A stretch of DNA of 64,000 bases from RGIG8745 sp045576655 (lineage in GTDB: Bacteria > Bacteroidota > Bacteroidia > Bacteroidales > Bacteroidaceae): the NCBI GenBank assembly GCA_045576655.1, contig JAZNGW010000018.1:30387-94386 (forward strand). The letters are read 5' to 3'. The number at the start of each line of letters is the position of its first letter. Position 1 is the stretch's first letter. This document shows, in pieces, positions 50,923 to 59,016 of the stretch. A program made the translations under genes and the position numbers. Below the pieces are notes generated by a model. It was not told the DNA's origin. It saw nothing but the letters and a program-made list of their open reading frames with translations, and made no database searches.

Positions 50923-52464
50923 CTACTTCAAGTTCTTGAGGAGACTTGTGATTGTCACATTATCCTCGATGATACCGCGAAGTTCGCTGATCTTCACACG
51001 CTTCTGCTCCATTGTGTCGCGGAAACGAAGTGTAACAGTCTCGTCCTGAAGCGAATCGTAGTCCACTGTCACGCAGTAAGGAGTACCGATTGCATCCTGA
51101 CGGCGATAGCGCTTTCCGATAGAGTCTTTCTCATCGTACTGGCAGTTAAAGTGGAACTTCAAGTCGTCGATGATCTGACGTGCCTTCTCTGGCAGACCAT
51201 CCTTCTTAACGAGCGGCATAACAGCAAGCTTCACTGGAGCAAGAGCAGCTGGGAGGCGGAGAACTACGCGTGTCTCGCCGTTTTCAAGCTTCTCCTCGCA
51301 GTAGCTGTGACACATCACGCTGAGGAACATACGGTCCACGCCGATCGAAGTCTCGATGACGTAAGGCACGTAGCTTTCGTTTGTCTCAGGGTCGAAGTAC
51401 TTGATGTTCTTGCCTGAGAACTTCTCGTGCTGACTGAGGTCGAAGTTTGTGCGTGAGTGAATACCTTCCACTTCCTTAAATCCGAATGGCATCTTAAACT
51501 CAACGTCTGTTGCGGCGTTAGCGTAGTGAGCCAATTTGTCGTGGTCGTGGAAACGGTAGTTCTCTGCTCCAAAACCGAGGTTCTGGTGCCATGCCATACG
51601 ACGCTCCTTCCAAACCTTGAACCAATCGAGTTCAGTTCCAGGCTTGATGAAGAACTGCATCTCCATCTGTTCAAATTCGCGCATACGGAATATGAACTGG
51701 CGTGCCACAATTTCATTGCGGAAAGCCTTACCGATCTGAGCGATACCGAACGGAAGTTTCATGCGTCCTGTCTTCTGCACATTAAGGTAGTTCACGAAGA
51801 TACCCTGTGCTGTTTCTGGACGGAGGTAGATTGTTGATGCGCCTTCTGCTGTAGAACCCATTTCAGTCTTGAACATGAGGTTAAATTGACGCACTTCTGT
51901 CCAGTTTCTTGTACCAGAGATTGGGCAAACGATTTCTTCGTCGATGATAATCTGACGGAGCTCGTCAAGGTTCATGTCGTTCATAGCCTTTGCGAAACGC
52001 TCGTGAAGGGCATCACGCTTAGCCTGCTCCTCAAGCACTCGAGGGCTTGTAGCGCGGTACTGAGCCTCATCGAAAGCGTCGCCGAAACGTTTCTTTGCCT
52101 TTGCTACTTCCTTATTTATCTTCTCGTCATATTTCGCCATCTGGTCCTCGATGAGAACGTCTGCACGATAGCGTTTCTTGGAGTCGCGGTTGTCAATCAA
52201 CGGATCATTGAATGCATCAACGTGACCTGACGCCTTCCATATTGTTGGATGCATGAACACGCATGAGTCGATACCTACGATATTCTCGTGCATCAATACC
52301 ATGCTCTGCCACCAATACTGCTTAATGTTGTTCTTTAGTTCCACACCGTTCTGGCCGTAGTCATAAACTGCGCCCAATCCATCATAAATCTCACTTGAGG
52401 GAAATACGAATCCATACTCTTTGCAATGGGAAACGACCTTCTTGAAAACGTCTTCTTGTGCCAT
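50923..52464 (-). CDS. glyS: Glycyl-tRNA synthetase (class II, homodimeric type)
   Basis: Charges tRNA-Gly. At 513 residues it is the single-chain alpha2 type, not the alpha/beta E. coli type. Visible class II motifs: YDGLGAVYDYGQNGVELKNN (motif 1 region), GKAFRNEIVARQFIFRMREF (motif 2) and ETSIGVDRMFLSVMCHS (motif 3). A C-terminal anticodon-binding domain begins near LAPVKLAVMPLVKK. It has its own promoter at 52548-52579 and starts the glyS-FKBP-comM transcript. Confidence 0.95.
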   Translation of the reverse strand: MAQEDVFKKVVSHCKEYGFVFPSSEIYDGLGAVYDYGQNGVELKNNIKQYWWQSMVLMHENIVGIDSCVFMHPTIWKASGHVDAFNDPLIDNRDSKKRYRADVLIEDQMAKYDEKINKEVAKAKKRFGDAFDEAQYRATSPRVLEEQAKRDALHERFAKAMNDMNLDELRQIIIDEEIVCPISGTRNWTEVRQFNLMFKTEMGSTAEGASTIYLRPETAQGIFVNYLNVQKTGRMKLPFGIAQIGKAFRNEIVARQFIFRMREFEQMEMQFFIKPGTELDWFKVWKERRMAWHQNLGFGAENYRFHDHDKLAHYANAATDVEFKMPFGFKEVEGIHSRTNFDLSQHEKFSGKNIKYFDPETNESYVPYVIETSIGVDRMFLSVMCHSYCEEKLENGETRVVLRLPAALAPVKLAVMPLVKKDGLPEKARQIIDDLKFHFNCQYDEKDSIGKRYRRQDAIGTPYCVTVDYDSLQDETVTLRFRDTMEQKRVKISELRGIIEDNVTITSLLKNLK

Positions 52465-52547
52465 ATCTTTTTCTTTTTTTGTTGTTTTACGCTTTTTTCT
52501 TTTTGTAAGACCCTGTTCATTAGCACTGTTAGGGCATAATACGTTAC

Positions 52548-52579
52548 AAAATTACAACTTTTTTCTATAAATACGGCAA
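52548..52579 (-). promoter_or_regulatory. Promoter of glyS
   Basis: On the minus strand TTG (52577-52579), a 21-bp spacer and TAATTTTG (52548-52555). The leader to the glyS start is about 75-80 bases. Confidence 0.7.
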
Positions 52580-52617
52580 TTCCTCTTCATTATTCAAACT
52601 TCATGGTTTATGCAAAT

Positions 52618-52651
52618 AAAAAAGGACAGCTACATTCACATGCAACTATCC
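52618..52651 (-). terminator. Terminator of the S1-domain gene
   Basis: On the minus strand an 11-bp stem with three G-U pairs (GGATAGTTGCA / TGTAGCTGTCC) is followed by T6. It separates the S1 gene from the glyS promoter. Confidence 0.75.
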
Positions 52652-52723
52652 CCCAAAAAAATGATAAACACCTATTTACTACTTACTATTATTTTCTATT
52701 TAATTTAATGCATATAGAACACT

Positions 52724-53566
52724 TCATTTCTTACGAAGTTCGATGCCGCCTTCTGTCAGCGCAATCAGGTTGCGCTTGTACAAGTCTCCCACAGCACGCT
52801 TGAACGTTTTTTTACTTACACCGAACACTCTGTATATTTCGTCGGCGTCGGTCTTGTCGTGATAAGGCAGGCATCCGCCTTCGCTGGCAAAGAGTTCCTG
52901 CAACAAGCGGTCGGCAAAACCCTCCACAAGCTCCCTACCCGACTCATTCTGCAGCACCAAGTCTATCTTATCGTCTGGCCTCACCTGCTTGATATAGGCC
53001 TTCATGCGGTCACCCTTTCTCAGAGGCTTGAACACATCCTTGTCAAAGAGCATACCATAGAACTTTTCATCGACGATGACTTTGAATCCCAAGTCGGTTC
53101 TCTGACATACGATTATGTCCACTTCATCGCCTTTGCTGTACGGCGGACGCTCGTTAGAGATAAACTTCTCCAATTTGGCTGATGCCACAATTCTATACGT
53201 CACCGCATCAATATAAGCATAGACCACGTATTTGTACCCCACCTGCATCTTCTGCTTCTGCTCCTTGAACGGGCAGAAAAGGTCCTTCATCAGACCCCAG
53301 TCAAGAAACGCTCCGTGCTCATTTACCCATTTGACTTCAAGGCAAGCAAAATGGTTTACTTCGACCAAAGATTTTTGTGTAGTAGCCACAAGGCGCTCCT
53401 CGCTGTCAAGGTAGATGAAGACATTCACCTCGTCGCCAACCTTACAACCACCTGGAACATAACGACTTGGCAATAAGATTTCGCCTATATCGCCGGCATC
53501 CAAATACGCTCCGAAATCAACCATACGGAGCACTTTCATATCATTTCTCTTACCTAACTGTATCAT
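52724..53566 (-). CDS. CvfB-like S1 RNA-binding protein
   Basis: Cytoplasmic RNA-binding protein of 280 residues, with repeated S1-type OB folds: VDFGAYLDAGDIGEILLPSR, VKWVNEHGAFLDWGLMKDLF and FKVIVDEKFYGMLFDKDVFK. A C-terminal winged helix (about 225-280, DADEIYRVFGVSKKTFKRAV) follows. This is the CvfB arrangement; in Gram-positives CvfB affects virulence gene expression, the role here is unknown. Located after lolD on the same strand with two hairpins between. Confidence 0.88.
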   Translation of the reverse strand: MIQLGKRNDMKVLRMVDFGAYLDAGDIGEILLPSRYVPGGCKVGDEVNVFIYLDSEERLVATTQKSLVEVNHFACLEVKWVNEHGAFLDWGLMKDLFCPFKEQKQKMQVGYKYVVYAYIDAVTYRIVASAKLEKFISNERPPYSKGDEVDIIVCQRTDLGFKVIVDEKFYGMLFDKDVFKPLRKGDRMKAYIKQVRPDDKIDLVLQNESGRELVEGFADRLLQELFASEGGCLPYHDKTDADEIYRVFGVSKKTFKRAVGDLYKRNLIALTEGGIELRKK

Positions 53567-53595
53567 AATTTAACATTTTTTATAAGTCCAAGCCC

Positions 53596-53644
53596 GCAAA
53601 CCAATAGTTTGCCTGGATGCAAATTCGCAAGCGCCTAAGCGCTT
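53596..53644. terminator. Hairpins between lolD and the S1 gene
   Basis: GCAAAC-caata-GTTTGC (53596-53612) and AAGCGC-ctaa-GCGCTT (53629-53644). Neither has a T-run, so attenuation or a weak terminator after lolD is possible. Confidence 0.4.
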
Positions 53645-53656
53645 TATGTACATGCA

Positions 53657-54307
53657 CTAAAGGATAAGTCCGTCGCGAAGCTGTATGTTGCGGTCGGTAA
53701 TTGACGCAAGTTCTGCATCGTGGGTAACGATGACGAAGGTCTGGCCGAACTTGTCGCGCAGGTCGAAGAACAACTGATGAAGTTCTGCCTTGTTCTGCGA
53801 ATCGAGACTGCCCGAAGGTTCGTCGGCAAATACTACGGAAGGGGTGTTCATAAGGGCGCGCGCCACTGCCACCCGCTGTTTTTCTCCGCCTGAAAGTTCT
53901 GCCGGCTTATGGTCGGAACGCTCCGCCAATCCCATAAACTCAAGGAGTTCTTTTGCTCTGCTCTCTGACGCTTTCATGGACTGCCTGCCTATAAGGGCTG
54001 GCATCATGACGTTCTCCTTTGCCGTGAACTCCGGCAACAGCTGATGAAACTGGAAGACAAATCCTATGTTCTGGTTTCGGAAACGGGCGAGCTCCTTCTG
54101 CTTCATCTGGGTCACGTCTTTGCCGTCTATCACGACGGAACCTGAATCGGGACTGTCGAGAGTGCCCATTATCTGCAGCAATGTGGTCTTGCCCGAACCG
54201 CTCGGCCCAACGATGCTTACCACCTCGCCCTGCTCTATGCGGAGATCTATGCCTTTCAGCACCTGAAGCGATCCGAAACTTTTGGTTATGCCTTTTACTT
54301 CTATCAT
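53657..54307 (-). CDS. lolD: Lipoprotein-releasing ABC transporter ATPase LolD
   Basis: ATPase of the LolCDE-type complex that extracts outer-membrane lipoproteins from the inner membrane. Walker A GPSGSGKTT (34-42), the LolD-typical FVFQFHQLLPEFTAKENVMM, signature LSGGEKQRVAVARAL and Walker B VVFADEPSGSLD. At 216 residues it is normal. A LolC/E-type permease lies separately at 60738-61970. Assignment to LolD rather than MacB-type exporters rests on the LLPEFTAKENVMMPALI segment and length. Confidence 0.88.
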   Translation of the reverse strand: MIEVKGITKSFGSLQVLKGIDLRIEQGEVVSIVGPSGSGKTTLLQIMGTLDSPDSGSVVIDGKDVTQMKQKELARFRNQNIGFVFQFHQLLPEFTAKENVMMPALIGRQSMKASESRAKELLEFMGLAERSDHKPAELSGGEKQRVAVARALMNTPSVVFADEPSGSLDSQNKAELHQLFFDLRDKFGQTFVIVTHDAELASITDRNIQLRDGLIL

Positions 54308-54331
54308 AAAAACGTATATCTGCTTTGACTT

Positions 54332-56479
54332 TTATTCATTTATCCAGTTTGACAACCAGTTGTTCACTCTCGAATCGGTGGAGTAGACGTGGTTGTTAGG
54401 CGCGGAGAAGGTCGGATTGTCTCCCGCCCCGCCATGCTGGTCAGGAAACACAATCATAAGACTGTTGTTCGAGAAATAGCGCAAGATAAGTTTAGGCAGC
54501 AGCACGAACGAATGCTGGTAGGACAATGTGCCCGGGCGCGCTGTGACTACGACAAACAGATGGTCGAAGTTTATATCGCCGCTCAGCATCAGCAAGTCGT
54601 CCCATGACTCCATAAGCTGGTAGTCGGCACGCACGCTGCTATGCGTCTGCTTCATGTAACGCATTATCAGGGTGTTGGTGCTTTCGGTGGCATGGAACAC
54701 TATGCGGCACCCTATCTCGCCTGCCATTCTTGCCAGGCGCTCCACCCACCGGTAGAAGCCTGTCTCAAACTCGGCTTTCTCCGGCACTGCCACAACGATG
54801 CGGCGGATAGTGTTGACCGGCTCAAGAAAATTGACTATGGTAAGCTGGCGCTGCATATTCTCTACAAGTCCCAGAGCGAACCGCCCGTAGAAGGAGTCGG
54901 CGACTGACGTTCTGCGATGAAGGCCCATGACGATTTCCGACGCGTCGTTCTCAAGCAAGGCATGAACTGTGCCGTTCACGAAGTTCACCGCCAGACGGCT
55001 CTGCGTCTGTATACCCACATCCGACGCTGCGGCAATGCGCTCCGCTTCTGTCAGACAGCGACGGCTGTTCTCCTGCACCTGTCCCGTAATATTGGCATCG
55101 TTGACCACATGAAGTCCTATCAGACCGCGGTTGAGCTTAGGATTGCGCATCATGACAGCCGTAGTAACAATATTTTCTATGTTTTCCGTACCGCTGAGCA
55201 GCACCATAATCTTCTCGTCGTCGCCCTTATGCTCTTCGTCGGTCATCTCGGCTGCATCGCCGGCAAGCCTGATGCGACGGGCTGCCAAGTCTGTGGCAAG
55301 CGAACTTATAACGCACGAAATCAAAATCATCATCACCACTCCGTCAAGTACGGCATTGTCCATCAACGGCACCCCAGGCTCCACCTCAAGCGACGTGCCC
55401 ACCATAACCATTGCCAGGGCGCCTGCCGCATGGGCCTCGGTGAGTCCGAACATCATGAGACCTTCGCTGCTGTTGAAACGGAATACTTTCTGAGCAAGAA
55501 GCGCTGCGACATATTTTGACAAAGTGCCTGCCACAACCATTACGACCACGACAATGACCGCATTCAGGTCGCGGAACAGCGGCGCCATATTGACCAGCAT
55601 GCCCACGCCTATAAGGAAGTAAGGGATGAATATGGCATTGCCCACAAACTCAATTCTGTTCATCAACGGCGAAGAACGCGGCACAAACTTGTTGAACACC
55701 AGTCCGGCGAGGAATGCCCCCAGGATTCCTTCGAGTCCGCAAAGTTCGGCAATAGCCGCTGAGAGAAACACCATTGCTATCACGAAGATATACTGCATGA
55801 CTGCATCAGTGTATTTGCGGTAGAAAGCCCGCACCACCCTCGGCAGCAGGAAGAACATGAAGGCAAAATAGACCATGCACCTCACCGCAAACAGGAGCCA
55901 GAACCACACATCATTGCCTCCTTTGTAGGTACCCGCAATAGCCGCAAGGATAATCAGGGCAAAGAGCAGAGCAATCATCGTGGCGGCTATCGACACTGTG
56001 ACGCTCTTATGCCGGTTCACACCATAACGGCCCACGATAGGATATGCCACAAGCGTATGTGAAGCGAAAATACATGCCAGCAGCAACGAGGCTGCCACAT
56101 TGTAGCCCAGAGCCCAATAGCCGGCAGCAAAACCCATGCCGAAAGGTATCAGCGACGTGAGCAAGCCGAACACTATGCCTCGCGTCCGGTTGTTCTTCAA
56201 TCCCTGCATATCCATCTCCAGTCCGGCAAGGAACATGATGTAGTAGATGCCCACCTTGCCGAAGAGTTCAAAGCTTGCGTCGCGGTCGAGCAGATGCAGT
56301 CCATGCTCGCCTATTACCACGCCGGCAAGAATCATTCCGATAAGATGCGGGATGCGCAACTTTGAGAATATCATCGGAGCGAACAGAATAATGCACAGCA
56401 CCACGAAAAACACCCAAGTAGGATTGGATATAGGCAGATGGATATATGACATTATTGCGTTCATTTCAGTAAATAGCAT
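54332..56479 (-). CDS. CPA2-family cation/proton antiporter with C-terminal USP-like domain
   Basis: Inner-membrane protein of 715 residues. The N-terminal ~400 residues form the Na+/H+ exchanger domain with about 12 helices (LRIPHLIGMILAGVVIGEHG, IMFLAGLEMDM, LACIFASHTLVAYPIV, GLEGILGAFLAGLVFNKFV, GLTEAHAAGALAMVMVG). The C-terminal ~280 residues are soluble and resemble tandem universal-stress-like folds (DEKIMVLLSGTENIENIVTT, ASEIVMGLHRRTSVADSFYG), probably regulatory. The start could be any of three nearby Mets (56479, 56464, 56452). It has its own -7 box, divergent from asd. Confidence 0.88.
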   Translation of the reverse strand: MLFTEMNAIMSYIHLPISNPTWVFFVVLCIILFAPMIFSKLRIPHLIGMILAGVVIGEHGLHLLDRDASFELFGKVGIYYIMFLAGLEMDMQGLKNNRTRGIVFGLLTSLIPFGMGFAAGYWALGYNVAASLLLACIFASHTLVAYPIVGRYGVNRHKSVTVSIAATMIALLFALIILAAIAGTYKGGNDVWFWLLFAVRCMVYFAFMFFLLPRVVRAFYRKYTDAVMQYIFVIAMVFLSAAIAELCGLEGILGAFLAGLVFNKFVPRSSPLMNRIEFVGNAIFIPYFLIGVGMLVNMAPLFRDLNAVIVVVVMVVAGTLSKYVAALLAQKVFRFNSSEGLMMFGLTEAHAAGALAMVMVGTSLEVEPGVPLMDNAVLDGVVMMILISCVISSLATDLAARRIRLAGDAAEMTDEEHKGDDEKIMVLLSGTENIENIVTTAVMMRNPKLNRGLIGLHVVNDANITGQVQENSRRCLTEAERIAAASDVGIQTQSRLAVNFVNGTVHALLENDASEIVMGLHRRTSVADSFYGRFALGLVENMQRQLTIVNFLEPVNTIRRIVVAVPEKAEFETGFYRWVERLARMAGEIGCRIVFHATESTNTLIMRYMKQTHSSVRADYQLMESWDDLLMLSGDINFDHLFVVVTARPGTLSYQHSFVLLPKLILRYFSNNSLMIVFPDQHGGAGDNPTFSAPNNHVYSTDSRVNNWLSNWINE

Positions 56480-56501
56480 GCTTTAGGTAACAAATACGAC
56501 G

Positions 56502-56509
56502 CAAAGTTA
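56502..56509 (-). promoter_or_regulatory. -7 box of the antiporter gene
   Basis: TAACTTTG on the minus strand, 22 bases before the first possible start. Confidence 0.5.
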
Positions 56510-56542
56510 ACGAAAAAGTTAGGATTATAGGGATTAACTCCG

Positions 56543-56567
56543 CAATTTGTTATAATTTTGCAACGGA
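56543..56567 (+). promoter_or_regulatory. -7 box and leader hairpin of asd
   Basis: TAATTTTG (56543-56550) with TTA 21 bp upstream in place of TTG. A small hairpin CGGAC-aacg-GTCCG (56554-56567) lies at the predicted transcript start. Confidence 0.5.
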
Positions 56568-56624
56568 CAACGGTCCGCGCAATAACATTAAGGTAAAAAG
56601 TATAACAATCAATAACACAACAGA

Positions 56625-57635
56625 ATGAAAGTAGCTATAGTAGGTGCCAGCGGCGCCGTAGGACAGGAATTTCTCCGTGTCCTCGAAGAAAGAAATTTCC
56701 CAATGGACGAGCTGGTTCTTTTCGGTTCGTCACGTAGCGCAGGAAACAAATACACATTCCGCGGAAAAGAGTATGAAGTGCAGCTTCTTAAGCACGGCGA
56801 CGACTTCAAGGACGTGGACATAGCGTTCACATCAGCAGGAGCAGGAATCTCAAAGGAGTATGCCGAAGACATCACCAAGTTCGGAGCCGTAATGATTGAC
56901 AACTCAAGCGCGTTCCGCATGGACGAGGATGTGCCTTTGGTTGTGCCTGAGTGCAACGCTGAAGACGCCCTCAACCGTCCGCGCGGCATCATTGCCAACC
57001 CTAACTGCACAACGATCATGATGGTGGTAGTTCTCAAACCAATCGAGAAACTTTCGCACATCAACCGCATACACGTGGCAAGCTACCAGTCTGCCAGCGG
57101 CGCGGGAGCAGCAGCAATGGCTGAACTCCAGCAGCAGTACAAGGAAATCAATGACGGAGAGCCTGTCACAGTCAACAAGTTCGCTTATCAGCTGGCATAC
57201 AACGTAATCCCGCAGATCGACGTGTTCCAGGACAACGGATACACTAAGGAAGAGATGAAGATGTTTAACGAAACGAAGAAAATCATGCACAGCGACGTAA
57301 AGTGCTCAGCCATGTGCGTGCGCATCTCTTCGCTCCGCTCCCACTCCGAAGCTGTCTGGATTGAGACCGACGAACCTGTCAGCGTAGAGGCAGCCCAGAA
57401 GGCGCTTGCCGAGGCAGAGGGAGTAACACTCCTCGACGACCCTTCTACACAGACTTACCCAATGCCGCTCTTCACTGCCGGAAAGGACGACATCTACGTA
57501 GGCCGAGTGCGCAAGGACCTCGCCAACGAGAACGGACTCACATTATGGCTCTCTGGCGACCAGATCAAGAAGGGAGCAGCCCTCAACGCCGTTCAGATTG
57601 CCGAATACCTCATTAAGGTGGGCAACGTGAAGTAA
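56625..57635 (+). CDS. asd: Aspartate-semialdehyde dehydrogenase
   Basis: NADPH enzyme reducing aspartyl phosphate to aspartate semialdehyde, for lysine/diaminopimelate, threonine and methionine. NADP-binding start VAIVGASGAVGQEFLRVL (3-20), the ANPNCTTIMMV active site with Cys128, the QSASGAGAAAMAEL segment, and the C-terminal VGRVRKDLANENGLTLWLSG. At 336 residues it is full length. Single-gene transcript with its own promoter and terminator. Confidence 0.96.
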   Translation: MKVAIVGASGAVGQEFLRVLEERNFPMDELVLFGSSRSAGNKYTFRGKEYEVQLLKHGDDFKDVDIAFTSAGAGISKEYAEDITKFGAVMIDNSSAFRMDEDVPLVVPECNAEDALNRPRGIIANPNCTTIMMVVVLKPIEKLSHINRIHVASYQSASGAGAAAMAELQQQYKEINDGEPVTVNKFAYQLAYNVIPQIDVFQDNGYTKEEMKMFNETKKIMHSDVKCSAMCVRISSLRSHSEAVWIETDEPVSVEAAQKALAEAEGVTLLDDPSTQTYPMPLFTAGKDDIYVGRVRKDLANENGLTLWLSGDQIKKGAALNAVQIAEYLIKVGNVK

Positions 57636-57684
57636 ACCCTACTGCGCTTCGCAAGTTCTGCTTGCGAATGCACGACACTCCATA

Positions 57685-57735
57685 ACAAGAAAACGAGGCT
57701 ACGCTGTAAATACCACACAGCATAGCCTCGTTTCT
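57685..57735 (+). terminator. Terminator of asd
   Basis: Stem CGAGGCTA-c-GCTGT / ACAGC-a-TAGCCTCG, extended by A/T pairs (AAGAAA / TTTCTT), followed by ATTC. It probably works on both strands because A-runs precede it. Confidence 0.88.
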
Positions 57736-57778
57736 TATTCATGCCCATACTTCAAAACATCGAAACCTCGGTAAGAGT

Positions 57779-57861
57779 TGCAAACTCAGCCTAAGTTCGT
57801 ACAAACTCAGTCTAAGTTCGTACGTATTCAGCCTAAGTATGTATAAACTCAGGCTATGCAC
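57779..57861. repeat. 21-bp palindromic repeat array, locus C (4 units)
   Basis: Dyad centres at 57790, 57811, 57832 and 57853, exactly 21 bp apart, with cores ACTCAG-N-CTAAGT. The right flank TTTCAGCGC matches the right flank of locus A (TTTCAGCGC at 8297-8305). It lies between convergent asd and the thioredoxin-like gene. Confidence 0.85.
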
Positions 57862-57926
57862 GAAGTTTTCAGCGCGCAGCAGAAGATTCCGCAGCGAGGG
57901 GAAATCCAGCAATCAAAGAAGTTTGT

Positions 57927-58928
57927 CTACTTTACCCGCTTCTTCAGTTCAGCCTTCAGACCCGTCAAATCGTAACCGCGAGCCACAATGCTGTGTGCCG
58001 AATCAGCTATGATATATGCCGGCAAACGACGTACGCCAAGTTCGCGAAGCATTGGCGAGTCCCATGCCTTCTGATCGCAGTAGTTATATATGCCCACAGA
58101 GTCCTGGCGGGAATACTCCTGCCAGCGATATTTCTTCGTGTCGGCAGAGACCGAAATCAGGCCGAGCGCACTATCGCTGTACTCCTCTCTGATTTCACGC
58201 ATCAGGTCGAGAGCGTCGTAAGGCGACTGCATCCATGATGCCCAATAGAGGATTAGCGTGTGGGCGGTTTCGAGTTTTGCGATGTCGAGCGAATCTCCAG
58301 TCTTAGTCTCAATGCGCATATCTGGCAGAGACGAGCCTACGAGCCCCTTTCCGCTATGCGCCAACTTGCCTCTGACAGCAAGCAGCGACATATTCTGCGC
58401 ATCATGCTCTTCCAAAACGGAGAGGACTTCAGACAGTTCCTTATCGCTCACATCCTCATCCTGAACAAAATACCTGTCGAAGATATAGAGCGCCACAGCC
58501 GACTGCGGCTTTGCCTTTATGTATTCGGCAGCCTTCTGCCTTGCTTCCGAAGCGCCCAACTTGTTCACTTCCTTATGGAAAGCCGCCACCTCTTCATTCT
58601 CCTCATTGCCTTCCACAACATAGTTTCTCAGGTCATTGGCCTTAGCCGAATAAGCGAGTTCGTCACCGCCATTCACGAAAATGACCTGCTCCATTCCGTT
58701 AGGGAAAACCAAGTAGTAGGATGTAAGTTCATCAGTGTTGCCGCGATAGGTGAACTCGCCGTCCTTGACCGCCACCGTATCGACAGTTTCGTGTCCGCTG
58801 GCAATGTTATAAATAAGCAGTTCACTCTCCTTCAGCCCTTCAAATTCGCCTTTGATGGTGAACCCAGGACCGTCATTTCCGCAAGCGGCAAGCAGAAACG
58901 CAAATAATGGAAATAAAACCTTTTTCAT
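57927..58928 (-). CDS. Thioredoxin-fold lipoprotein lacking the CXXC cysteines (DUF4369-type)
   Basis: The start at 58928 gives the lipoprotein signal MKKVLFPLFAFLLAAC. The N-terminal DUF4369-like domain (FTIKGEFEGLKESELLIYNI, VAVKDGEFTYRGNTDELTSY) is followed by a helical linker and a thioredoxin-like domain (about 205-333, GSSLPDMRIETKTGDSLDIA). Where TlpA/ResA proteins have WASWCxPC, this one reads WASWMQSPYDA, so both redox cysteines are gone; the cis-Pro motif RRLPAYII remains. It may be a non-redox binding protein derived from a disulfide reductase. An upstream in-frame start at 58976 would precede no signal peptide and overlaps repeat DNA. Confidence 0.85.
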   Translation of the reverse strand: MKKVLFPLFAFLLAACGNDGPGFTIKGEFEGLKESELLIYNIASGHETVDTVAVKDGEFTYRGNTDELTSYYLVFPNGMEQVIFVNGGDELAYSAKANDLRNYVVEGNEENEEVAAFHKEVNKLGASEARQKAAEYIKAKPQSAVALYIFDRYFVQDEDVSDKELSEVLSVLEEHDAQNMSLLAVRGKLAHSGKGLVGSSLPDMRIETKTGDSLDIAKLETAHTLILYWASWMQSPYDALDLMREIREEYSDSALGLISVSADTKKYRWQEYSRQDSVGIYNYCDQKAWDSPMLRELGVRRLPAYIIADSAHSIVARGYDLTGLKAELKKRVK

Positions 58929-59010
58929 ATTGAGAGTAGAATGCAGAAAGTAGAATGCAGAAAGCGGAGTGTCCAACCATCTTCCACCTTCTACCTTCTA
59001 CTTTCAACTA
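58929..59010. repeat. Bipartite AGAAAGTAGAATGC / CCTTCTACCTTCTACTTTC repeat
   Basis: Two copies of AGAAAGTAGAATGC-like words face CTTCTAC words that are roughly complementary, giving a long imperfect hairpin between two same-strand lipoprotein genes. Confidence 0.6.
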
Positions 59011-59016
59011 TTTACT

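Noticed and set aside
52603..52803. 66-residue plus-strand frame
   Set aside because: It spans the terminator and 3' end of the S1 gene and has no independent support.
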